A stretch of 7,172 nt of DNA from Phycisphaerales bacterium (GCA_012031455.1 JAAUTM010000063.1:1-7172); one strand, 5' to 3'. Positions 1-6,992 are shown, counted from the first letter of the stretch. Notes: generated by a model not told the origin, from the letters alone. A program made the numbers and translations.

Positions 1-1
1 C

Positions 2-211
2 GAAACCATCACCAATGTCGTGGTGCTCTCCCCCTCCGCCCCCGCTGCCACCGGGTTCCAAAGTGGGCTGAATCCGGTGGATGGCACCGGACCAGCGGAC
101 CCCGGACCCCTGAACCCCGGATGCCGACTGAAGTCGGCATCACCCTCCGCATCACCCTCGGCATCACCCTCGGCATCACCCACGAATTCCTTCCCTGACC
201 TGACCCATTAA
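2..211 (+). CDS. possible C-terminal end of an upstream gene (partial, uncertain)
   Basis: One frame is open from the left edge of the window to a TAA at 209-211. It begins ETITNVVVLSPSAPAATG and ends in a low-complexity tail of four SASP-type tetrapeptides encoded by a 12-bp tandem repeat, then TNSFPDLTH. I recognise no family. A second frame is also open to a stop near 200, so reading-frame evidence is weak. The C-rich, repeat-containing composition would suit either a disordered tail or a non-coding spacer. A perfect hairpin at 121-140 lies inside it, which argues that the true upstream gene may already have ended. No function is assigned. Confidence 0.22.
   Translation, partial: ETITNVVVLSPSAPAATGFQSGLNPVDGTGPADPGPLNPGCRLKSASPSASPSASPSASPTNSFPDLTH
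121..140. terminator. perfect 9-bp inverted repeat upstream of argG
   Basis: ATGCCGACT at 121-129 is the exact reverse complement of AGTCGGCAT at 132-140, separated by GA. In RNA the inner pairs would open to give a loop of four or more bases. No T-run follows, so it is not a canonical intrinsic terminator. It could be a 3'-end hairpin of the upstream transcript or a leader element of argG. Confidence 0.35.
136..183. repeat. 12-bp tandem repeat, four copies
   Basis: Four consecutive 12-bp units begin at 136, 148, 160 and 172, with consensus GGCATCACCCTC. The second unit differs at its first base and the fourth near its end. The first unit shares its GGCAT with the right arm of the hairpin at 121-140, so the array may have grown by slippage from the hairpin edge. 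The unit is a multiple of three, so any frame across it stays open; in one frame it encodes SASP repeats. Confidence 0.85.
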
Positions 212-228
212 CTCACGGATCAATAGTC

Positions 229-1465
229 ATGACCACTCCCAACCATCCTCACAAAATCGTGCTTGCCTACTCCGGCGGCCTGGATACCTCCGTCATCCTC
301 CCCTGGCTCAAGGGCCGGTACCCCGGCGTCAAACTCGTCGCCTTCGCAGCCGAATTGGGGCAGGGCGATGAGCTTTCAGGCATCGAAAAGAAAGCCCGGC
401 AAAGCGGCGCCGATGAAGTGGTCGTCAAGGACCTTCGCCGGGAGTTCGCTCAGGATTTCTGCTACCCCATGCTCCGTGCCCACGCCACCTACGAAGGTGA
501 TTACCTGCTGGGTACCTCCATCGCCCGTCCGCTGATCGCCAAGCATCAGGTGCTCGTGGCCCATCAGACCGGTGCCGATGCGGTTGCTCACGGTGCCACC
601 GGCAAGGGCAATGATCAGGTGCGCTTTGAACTCACGGCCATGGCCCTGGACCCGGCTTTGCAGATCATCTCCCCATGGAAAGATCCGCAATTCCTGGCCG
701 ATGGTCTGACCGACCGTGAAACCGCCATCGCCTACGCCCAGAAGCATCACATCCCCATCAGCCAGTCCACCAAAAAAATATACTCGCGTGACCGCAACCT
801 CTGGCACATCAGCCACGAAGGCGCTGAGATCGAACACCCTGATCAGGAACCCCACTGGAAAAATTGCCTGACCATCAGCGTGCCGGTGGAAAAAAGCCCC
901 GGCCAAGCCCGCCTACGTCGAAATCGAGTTCGACAAAGGTGTGCCCATTGCCCTGGGTGGAAAAAAATATGCTCCGCATGAACTCATCGCCCACCTCAAC
1001 GAATTGGGTGGCGCGCATGCTGTGGGCCAGACCGTGCTGGTGGAAAATCGTTTGATCGGCATGAAGTCGCGCGGGGTTTATGAAACGCCCGGTGGCACGA
1101 TCCTTTACGAAGCTCACAAGGCTTTGGAACAGATCACCCTCGAACGTGAGCTGTATCACTTCAAACAGCAGATGGCCATGCGCTATGGCGAACTGGTGTA
1201 CTACGGGCAATGGTTCCACCCCTTGCGTGAAGCCATGCAGGCCATGATCGATCAGGCCAGCCTCGTGGTCACCGGCAAGGTCCGGGTCAAGCTGTATAAA
1301 GGTCGCGCCCTGGCGGTGAGCGCCACCAGCAGCAAGAGCCTCTATGATCCGCAACTGGCCAGCTTCGCCATGAAGGATTTTGATGTTACCGCAGCGCGCG
1401 GTTTTATTGACCTGTTCGGCCTGCCCATGAAGGTGCGTGGCCTGCGTCAGAAAACCAAAAGCTGA
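229..1465 (+). CDS. argG: argininosuccinate synthase (one frameshift)
   Basis: Catalyses ATP-dependent condensation of citrulline with aspartate to argininosuccinate, the penultimate step of arginine synthesis; cytoplasmic homotetramer in known members. The N-terminal part (229 to about 894) carries the N-type ATP-pyrophosphatase PP-loop AYSGGLDTS at residues 13-21, the family motif GATGKGNDQVRFE at 122-134 and YSRDRNLWHISHEG. The C-terminal part, in the next frame from about 896, carries AYVEIEFDKGVP, MKSRGVYETPGGT and YGQWFHPLREA, ending at TGA 1463-1465. The two halves join after codon 222 (GAA AAA) if one A is removed from the six-A run at 890-895, giving EKAPAKPAYVEIEF, which matches the family. 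The repaired length is 411 residues, normal for the roughly 400-residue subfamily. The start is supported by the short lead before the PP-loop, though no strong Shine-Dalgarno is visible. As read, translation stops at 981 and lacks the C-terminal substrate-binding and oligomerisation region. Confidence 0.95.
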
Positions 1466-1626
1466 AAATGCGCCACCAATTGACCGGCGGCAACTTCTCC
1501 GCAAGTTGATGCAATGAGCGATTTGTTCAGTTTGGCAATGACGCCGACTTTACTCGTGGCTGGTTTTTTCCGACAATGCCCGGCTGATTCACAGAGGTTT
1601 TGCGGGCAAGTGTGAGGGACTGACGC
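1466..1626. other. argG to glycosidase intergenic spacer
   Basis: This 161-bp gap holds a weak 6-bp inverted repeat (CAACTT 1491-1496 with AAGTTG 1503-1508) lacking a T-run, and a GAGGG ribosome binding site at 1614-1618, eight bases before the next ATG. I see no convincing sigma-70 promoter and no RNA gene. Confidence 0.5.
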
Positions 1627-3871
1627 ATGCAATTGATGACCTGGACATTGGGCCGGCTTGGCAGCCGATTCAATCTACTACTGGAACCCTGCCAGCGCCG
1701 TGTGATGCACTCGGCACTGGGCCGATTCCTCGATGCCCCGCTGGACCTTATGGTCGGCCTGGTCGAGCCCGATGGCATCGAGCGTGTCCTCCCCCTGTCC
1801 ACCCGTGGCACCCCCCTGCTCAACTGCGAACAGTTCGCCCGCGTCAACTCCATCACCTTCCGAGGCTTCAGCGAAAACTACGGCCTGCGTTTTGAATTCA
1901 ACCTCCACAGCGTCTTCTACCCTCAAAATGAAGACCTTTGCACACTGCCTGCCTTCTATCTGGAAATGCGCGTCAACCCCTGTTCACGGGTGCGCTGGTG
2001 CGTGCCCAAAGGCTCCACCCCGGAAAACGTCAAACTGTTCATCCGCCTGCAACGGCCTGATACCCGGATCAGTGCCAGCATCGATAACGATGGCCTGCAG
2101 GGTCGCATCGACCTGGCCTATGCCAACCGGCTCGAACCCGTGGGCGATGCCGTGGGCAGCACACCCCGCCGCGAGCCTCGCAACAGCAGCATGGTCAATG
2201 TGCTCGAACGCATCGTCAGCCTCACCCCCGGTGCGGTGCCCGATGCCGATGGCCAGGGATTGACCATCGATCTGCCCGTCACCGAAGAAGGCAGCGGGAT
2301 CAAGTGGCGTCTGGTCTGGGGTGCATACGTCAACGACCGGTTCTGGAACAATTGACTGCGGAAGAAAGTGTTCCCAAACCAGCCCCGGTCTATGGCAAGT
2401 TCCGCTACGTCCGCCGCTGGAAAGGCCTGGATGAAGTGATGCGCAGCTCCATCGCCCGGCGCGATGATTTTCTGGCGCTCTCCCGCCGCTTTGAAAAAAT
2501 ATTTGATCAGGCCCCCCTCCAGGCTGCCGACCGCCACCTCTTTCACCAGAGCTTTCAAACCTATCTTTCCAACACCTGGTGGTGCGATCTGGATGATGGC
2601 CAGGAATGGTTCAGCGTCTGGGAAGGCAGTTGCTATTACCACTCCACCATCGATGTCGAATACAACGTCGCTCTGCTCTACCTTTGCCTCTGGCCCAAAC
2701 TTCTGGCCATGCAATTAAACCAGTGGCCACGGGTGGAAAAGCCTCACGAGCCATCGCAGGGTTCCATTCTCAGTCACGACATCGGCACCGGCCCACGCAT
2801 CGGCAGGCAGGCCTACCCCCACGACATGCCCGTCGAGGAAAACGCCAATTACCTGCTTCTGCTCCAAGCCTACAGCCATGCCACCGGGGACCTGGCCATC
2901 GCCAAAATGGGGTCGCCACCGTGCAGCGACTGGCGAAGTATCTGCTCTGGACCGATCGCGATCACTCCGGCTTCCCCAGCGAAGGCACCGCCAACACCAT
3001 CGACGATGCCTCCCCCGCCACCCAGTATTCCCGCAAGCAGACTTACCTGGCAGTCAAACGGCTGACCGCGCTCTTCGCCGCTGCCGACATGCTCGAACGG
3101 ACCGGCGACACCGAACTTGCCAGGCTCTGTCGCGACACCGGGGCCGAGGATGCCCGCAAGGTGGACAAAGCTGCCTGGCTGGGTGACCACTACGTTGTCT
3201 GCGTGGATCGTTCTGCCACCGGGGTCATCGATGCCTGGTCAGGCAAACCGCTCACCCTCGATGAACTCACCGGCTGGGATTCCTATTCCATCTACACTGC
3301 CAATGGCCTGCTCCTGCCCCTGCTCTGTGGTCTGGATTGCCCGCTGGATCCCCAGCAACTGGCGCTGGATGTGACCAATGCCGCCCGCGAAACCCTTGGC
3401 CGCTATGGCTGCGGTCACACCTCCGCTGAGGTGGATAATGTCTGGTCAGCCAGAACCTCTGGCGCGATCATGTGGCCCGTTTTCTGGATGCCAAAATCCC
3501 CAGCTACACCGACCTGTACTGGGACCTGCAAGTGATGAGCAACAGCGAACACCAGACCTTCGGTTTCATCGACACCTACATCAACAACAACCTCAGCTTC
3601 TATCCCCGTGGGATCACCTGCCTTGGCTGGTTCCTCGCCCAGCCTCGCCTGATCATCGACCGCCTCGCCGGGGCCGGTGCCCGCATCAGTGTCGAACCTG
3701 ACACGCATTACCCCCAGCGCTGCCGCTGTGCCCCTGGCCGACTGGAAAGCTGGCAAGATTCCCATCTGTGTGGTGGATCGTCAGGGCAAGGTCACCATCG
3801 AGGGACAGATTGACCCCATCATCGTCCGCAGCAGCACCCCCGCCCCCAGCCCCGCTGGCATCATCGGCTGA
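1627..3871 (+). CDS. GH52/GtaA-like (alpha/alpha)6-barrel glycoside hydrolase (four frameshifts)
   Basis: The coding path runs in five segments: 1627-2340, 2340-2909, 2912-3445, 3445-3714 and 3716-3871. Repair needs one added base at G-runs 2339-2340, 2909-2912 and 3444-3445, and one removed at C-run 3711-3715, giving 748 residues. By recalled comparison with GH52 beta-xylosidases (about 700 residues), the N-terminal half (1-240) is a beta-sandwich-like region. It is followed by a barrel with FSVWEGSCYY (E333, at the place of the GH52 nucleophile in VVNEGEY), SHDIG at 383-387, and NTIDDAS (D460/D461, near the acid/base Asp). The C-terminal part has a DNVWVSQNLW segment resembling SNNSWLSKIYL and a FYPRGIT motif. 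MPVEEN at 401-406 and SHATGD at 417-422 also recall the glutaminase-A/DUF4965 group, so the exact family and substrate are open. There is no signal peptide, so it is probably cytoplasmic. The start has a GAGGG site eight bases upstream; an ATG at 1636 is an alternative. The C-terminal tail is Ser/Pro-rich. Confidence 0.68.
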
Positions 3872-3995
3872 ATTAAAACTTCAACACCCGCATTGAAGAT
3901 AATGCAACCTCCACTTTACAAAGCCCAGGCATGGCCATGCTGGGTACTGTCACGCAAACCCATCTTCATCTCACCCCCTCAGCTTCATCCATTCT
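3872..3995. other. convergent intergenic region
   Basis: A 124-bp gap between the stop of the plus-strand glycosidase and the stop of the minus-strand terminase. It holds one imperfect hairpin (3924-3944). No small gene, portal or capsid reading frame is visible after terL. Confidence 0.6.
3924..3944. terminator. possible bidirectional terminator hairpin
   Basis: CCCAG (3924-3928) pairs with CTGGG (3940-3944), and CATG (3930-3933) with CATG (3936-3939), with G3929 bulged. It sits between two convergent genes, where a shared terminator is expected. T-runs are weak on both strands; the minus-strand side continues into CTTTG. Supported mostly by position. Confidence 0.4.
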
Positions 3996-5616
3996 TCAAT
4001 ACCGCGTCACCACCACCTTCTTCGATACATGATTTTCCAGATTGGTAATCAGATATCTCAGGGCATCGCAGGCGTGGTCCGGGCCATCCTTCACCGGGTC
4101 CTCGCACTGTGGCCGCTTGATGTCATAGTGATACATCGCCAAAGCCTGAATCAGTTTCTCACAGCGCGGATCAATACGTAACAAATCATGATCCAGCCTG
4201 CTGCGGATGCGTTCGATCCCCTGGGCCAGTGGCTCGCGCATCGCCCGCACCTTGTACCCTTTTTTCTGCAGGCACTGAATATCCGACAAGCCACTCTGGC
4301 TATTGCGCTGCGCCCCTGCCGGGTCCACCCCCACCCACTTCACCGCTGGCCAGCCGCGTTGTGCCAGTTGCGCCAGGGTCTGCCCGGTGGTCAGGTCCTG
4401 CTGATGATGTTCATCCACAATTTCCACCAGCCGCTGGTCCATCGGCTGCCTGCCCTCGCCATGCACCCGCGCCCACAAAAACACCGTCGGATTGCGCATC
4501 CCAAAATCCATGCCGCCCACCCACACCACCGGCATCACCCCCGCTACTTCCACTTTCCCCACATGCCGGGCGATGTCGAAATTGGGGTACACGCTGGCAC
4601 TGGTGCTGGGCCGATGACAAAGCATCTCCGCCTCCCACACCCGGTCGCTCACCCGTGCCCGCTGGGTCAGCAGATCATGCACCGCCATGAAACCCCGGGC
4701 CGACCTGGCGCGACCTCCGCACGATTCCCACAACCTGCAATCTTCACAGGCCACCTCCAGCCGACACGGGGCCACCACATCCAGCGCGCTCCAGCGAAAC
4801 ACCCGCCAGGCTGAAGCTTGCGCTGGCATTTTTTCTGCATCACGATTGAGGGTTGTTCCCAGCAGTCTGCTCATCAGGCCATGAGGCCGGTGCATCGTGG
4901 ACAATGCCTCCACCGCGCCGCGCACCTGCCAGATTCCGCACCGCCCTGAGCGCGTCACCAGCTGGGCCGCCTCCCACACCGCCGGGTCAAACTCCTCCAC
5001 TTCATCACAGCGCAGCTTATGCACCCGCACCCGCGCACCGAGGTATGCGACTGCGCCAACACTTCCACCACGCTCTGGTTTTTCAGCATCAGGCGCCGCT
5101 GGGTCGGCTCACCTTCCACCCCAGGCCGCAACCAGGGATGTTTAAACATCTCGCACAGGTAGGTGAACATCTTCGATGACTGCCCCAGGCTGCCTCCCAG
5201 AATGCGCACCTGAATGCCGGGCTTGAAAATCAAATCCAGCACCGTCGCCGCAGCACCGAGCATTGTCTTGCCCCCGCCACGGTTGGCCCATACCAGACAA
5301 TCCTGATTTCTCTCGCTGCTCCGCCCCGGCAAACTCACAGGCGTTGCCCCGTCTGTCGTTTGACTGGCCGTTGTTCTTTTTGCAATCGCATTTTCCTGGG
5401 CCCGCCTGTGCTGGGCGAAACTTTCTTCCCCTTCAAAAACACATGTTTCAGGTAATCAAACGGTGCCGCGTGGCCGTCCACCATCGGCTTGCGAGGTACA
5501 TCCATGCCCAGCACCTTGTGTACAAACCGATGCAGTTGATCCTGATCCACCGGCATGAGCTTCATCAGGTCCACCGATCTCTGACCCACATATTTCCGCG
5601 TTTTCTTTCGAGCCAT
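3996..5616 (-). CDS. terL: phage-type terminase large subunit, ATPase plus nuclease (two frameshifts)
   Basis: DNA-packaging motor subunit that translocates and cuts DNA in tailed-phage-type systems. Segments are 5616 to about 5428, about 5431 to about 5030, and about 5032 to 3996. Adding one G (C on the plus strand) at 5428-5431 and one at 5030-5032 gives 540 residues, normal for TerL. The ATPase has Walker A ANRGGGKT (111-118) and Walker B LRCDEVEEF (202-210, D205/E206), both reached only when the frames are joined as SVRGVRVHKLRCDE. The RNase H-like nuclease has GGMDFG (D371), VGVDPAG (D432) and DHACDALRY (D514, D518). Between the domains a Cys4 cluster, C-x5-C-x2-C-x5-C at 285, 291, 294 and 300, suggests a metal-binding insert. 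The ATG at 5616 is preceded by AAAGGA seven bases away. A GTG at 5338 overlapping a TGA looks like a start, but the preceding frame reads naturally into it (residues ~64-95), so it is probably internal. It is the last gene of the minus-strand cluster. Confidence 0.88.
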
Positions 5617-5623
5617 GGTGAAT

Positions 5624-5629
5624 TCCTTT
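5624..5629 (-). promoter_or_regulatory. ribosome binding site of terL
   Basis: AAAGGA on the minus strand, seven bases before the ATG at 5616-5614. It fixes the start of the terminase at MARKKTRKYV. The frame stays open further upstream, to 5763, only through repeat DNA. Confidence 0.8.
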
Positions 5630-5651
5630 GAGATTGTGGTGTGAGGGTTGC

Positions 5652-5709
5652 GTGCCACCTTATTTTGCGTGCCACCTTTATTTGGGTGCCACCTTATTTT
5701 GGGTGCCAC
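5652..5709. repeat. 17-bp tandem repeat, 3.4 copies
   Basis: GTGCCAC recurs at 5652, 5669, 5686 and 5703, exactly 17 bp apart. Three full units share the form GTGCCACCTTATTTTGG with one to three differences; the fourth is truncated at the edge of the REP-like element. It lies 36 bp upstream of the terL start. Reading frames through it are shadows. It might be a protein-binding array or degenerate copies of the element end; nothing in the sequence decides. Confidence 0.85.
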
Positions 5710-5830
5710 ACTGCGACCCGAAGCGCAGCGCAGGGCGCTGTGTGCGAAGTACCTTGTGTGCAATAATCACCGCATTACTTTGATCGCAAGAGCACACAGC
5801 GCCCGCTACGCGGTACGCTGTGTGGCACCC
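5701..5830. mobile_element. REPIN/MITE-like palindromic element
   Basis: The ends are an 11-bp perfect inverted repeat, GGGTGCCACAC (5701-5711) and GTGTGGCACCC (5820-5830). Inside, a 13-bp perfect inverted pair lies at 5733-5745 and 5792-5804. Each half folds by itself. The right half (5793-5824) has a 9-bp stem CACACAGCG/CGCTGTGTG, an inner CCGC/GCGG stem and unequal internal bulges. The left half (5708-5744) has a similar 9-bp stem with one mismatch and a larger loop. Two REP-like hairpins in inverse orientation around a spacer of about 46 bp are the layout of REPINs or small non-autonomous elements mobilised by Y1 transposases. No transposase is in the window. Confidence 0.62.
5793..5824. 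repeat. REP-like hairpin with internal bulges
   Basis: Arms CACACAGCG (5793-5801) and CGCTGTGTG (5816-5824) enclose CCGC (5803-5806) and GCGG (5810-5813) around a TAC loop, with one base on the left and TA on the right unpaired. Imperfect long stems of this kind are typical of REP sequences. Confidence 0.65.
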
Positions 5831-5846
5831 ATAACTACACTCAGTC

Positions 5847-5859
5847 GCACCCAAAATTA
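5847..5859. repeat. inverted partial copy of the flanking repeat
   Basis: GCACCCAAAATTA is the reverse complement, with one mismatch, of TTATTTTGGGTGC at 5694-5706. The repeat family therefore flanks the palindromic element on both sides in opposite orientation. Confidence 0.5.
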
Positions 5860-5891
5860 CGCTTTTGTCGGGCCCCAAAATATTGGTGTTG

Positions 5892-5914
5892 TCCCCTCGC
5901 TAACTCCCCTCGCT
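5892..5914. repeat. 10-bp direct repeat at the end of the small terminase gene
   Basis: TCCCCTCGCT occurs at 5892-5901 and 5905-5914 with a 3-bp spacer. The stop codon of the minus-strand gene (5902-5900) overlaps the end of the first copy. Confidence 0.6.
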
Positions 5915-6313
5915 TGCTCCGCCATACAACTCGCGCTGCATGGCCAGAACATCGGGGGTGGGGGTTTCCTCCTCCATCACCACCGGGCTGTCCGCCACTC
6001 TGCGTAATTCCGTGCGCAGCAAATCCACACATGCCTTGCGCGAAGGTTCGCTGACCTGTGAATCTTCCCCCGTGGCAAGGCGTATGAGCCGCGTGGCTGC
6101 GAACCGCCGATACTGCGTGAGCATCAACTGCGTCTGGTAATCCGAAAGCGCGCACAACCCTGTCAGGGTCTGTTGGATATGAGGCTGACTCACCCAAGCC
6201 GCCAGTTCCTCCGGGCTGAGCTTGTGCATCCGCCCCAGTTGTAAAACGTCATGCCCGCCTGCCAGCAAATCCGCCAGCAGGGCCTTGCTTTTGTATTTCG
6301 CCAGGGTTTTCAT
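5900..6313 (-). CDS. terminase small subunit-like DNA-binding protein
   Basis: A 137-residue protein from the ATG at 6313. Residues about 9-40 (LLADLLAGGHDV...LSPEELAAWVSQP) look like a helix-turn-helix. A helical stretch follows with YRRFAATRLIRLATG and SEPSRKACVDLLRTELRR, then an acidic, proline-containing tail. TerS proteins bind packaging sites and feed DNA to TerL. This role is inferred from the HTH-plus-helical architecture, the size, and the position directly upstream of terL; I cannot name a Pfam family for certain. The start at 6313 has GGAG six bases upstream. A longer start at 6361 would overlap the stop of the ParB-like gene as ATGA and add 16 residues, but its only purine-rich site is too close. 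This is the one principal gene in the window with no frame break. Confidence 0.6.
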   Translation of the reverse strand: MKTLAKYKSKALLADLLAGGHDVLQLGRMHKLSPEELAAWVSQPHIQQTLTGLCALSDYQTQLMLTQYRRFAATRLIRLATGEDSQVSEPSRKACVDLLRTELRRVADSPVVMEEETPTPDVLAMQRELYGGASEGS

Positions 6314-6319
6314 CAATGA

Positions 6320-6323
6320 CTCC
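6320..6323 (-). promoter_or_regulatory. ribosome binding site deciding the small terminase start
   Basis: GGAG on the minus strand, six bases before the ATG at 6313-6311. It favours the shorter start over the ATGs at 6325 and 6361. Confidence 0.55.
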
Positions 6324-6357
6324 ATAAGGGTGAAACGGTTCGAACCCTGTGCACATT

Positions 6358-6980
6358 TCATGCCTTTTCCGCACCGGCCATGGCCACCAGTTTCATCAAG
6401 GCCGACTCCCGCACTTCATCCAAATGCGCCAGAGTTTTTTCGAGCTTGCTGCGGTCCGCAGGAAGCAAAAAGAAATGCACTGCCACAGGCATGTCCTCCA
6501 ATTTCGCCGGCAGGGCAAGCCGGGGGGGCGGTTGATGCAGCCTGCTCAATCTTTCCAGCGCCTGGGCATCCTCGGGCAAGCGGAGTGACAAGGCTTGTAA
6601 ATCCAGCCGCAGCGCTGTTGCCAATCGTCCACCAAAGCAGCCCGGGCCCTGGGGTCATCTTTCCCCTGCAAACGGTTGAGCGTGGCCAGCAGTTCCAAGG
6701 CCTGCGCATCATCGACCTCCCATACCACGCACCGGGCGGTGGTCCTCCCCAATTCCCGCAAAGCCCGCACCCGGTGATGCCCATCCAAAAGCTGGTAATG
6801 CCCCTGCGCTGTTTCGCCATTGGCCAGATTCGCCTGCGGGTAAGGCCGCACGATGATCGGCGGATACCGGTCGCTGCGCTGCAAATGAAGTTTCAATTTA
6901 TCCAGCAGTTCCGGGGCCATGCGGTTGCTGTTGCGCGGATGTGCGTGCAGGTGAGCCATGGGCAGTTCCATCAGATTCAT
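6358..6980 (-). CDS. ParB/Srx-superfamily N-terminal domain protein (one frameshift)
   Basis: Repaired length 207 residues. The ParB-like N-terminal domain spans roughly residues 5-115: a HAHPRNSNRM segment, YPPIIVRPYP (39-48), YQLLDGHHRVRALRELG (62-78) and TLNRLQGKDDP (100-110). The DGHHR form differs from the GERR box of chromosomal ParB and is seen in the wider ParB/sulfiredoxin group. No ParB HTH or dimerisation domain follows, only a helical, charged C-terminus ending VAMAGAEKA. Such single-domain ParB-like proteins are common next to phage terminases; their job is unclear (DNA binding, nucleotide use or nuclease activity are possibilities). The frame breaks at 6623-6624: adding one T on the coding strand turns DDWQQR... 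into DDLATALRLDLQALSLRL and continues to the TGA at 6360-6358. The ATG at 6980 has AAGGAG six bases upstream. The stop overlaps a possible ATG of the next gene as ATGA, suggesting an operon. Confidence 0.82.
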
Positions 6981-6986
6981 CGATAG

Positions 6987-6992
6987 CTCCTT
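6987..6992 (-). promoter_or_regulatory. ribosome binding site of the ParB-like gene
   Basis: AAGGAG on the minus strand, six bases before the ATG at 6980-6978. It is the best Shine-Dalgarno in the window and rules out the longer GTG-type start near 7037. Confidence 0.85.

Noticed and set aside
889..897. Programmed -1 ribosomal frameshift in argG
   Set aside because: The required shift is +1, and the in-frame codons do not form an X XXY YYZ site; no downstream stimulatory structure was evident.
875..1504. 209-residue minus-strand reading frame opposite argG
   Set aside because: It lies antisense to the conserved C-terminal half of argininosuccinate synthase and has no recognisable motif; it is a GC-rich shadow frame.
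1491..1508. Intrinsic terminator after argG
   Set aside because: The stem is only six base pairs with two A-T-rich steps and no following T-run.
4188..4814. 208-residue plus-strand frame rich in His and Pro
   Set aside because: It is antisense to the terminase nuclease domain; the His/Pro richness comes from reading the complement of GC-rich codons.
5652..5709. CRISPR array
   Set aside because: The 17-bp units are directly adjacent with no spacers, and no cas genes are present.
5752..5791. Sigma-70-like promoter for terL in the REPIN spacer (TTGCGA, 17 bp, TTATTG on the minus strand)
   Set aside because: The -35 box is moderate, but the -10 box matches TATAAT poorly; not strong enough to call.
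6331..6350. tRNA T-arm-like sequence GGTTCGAACC
   Set aside because: It is only a 10-bp palindrome at 6337-6346; the flanking bases do not pair as a T-stem and no acceptor, D or anticodon arm is present.
6222..6986. 254-residue plus-strand reading frame
   Set aside because: It is antisense to the ParB-like gene and the start of the TerS-like gene, both supported by motifs and ribosome binding sites; its composition is that of a shadow frame.
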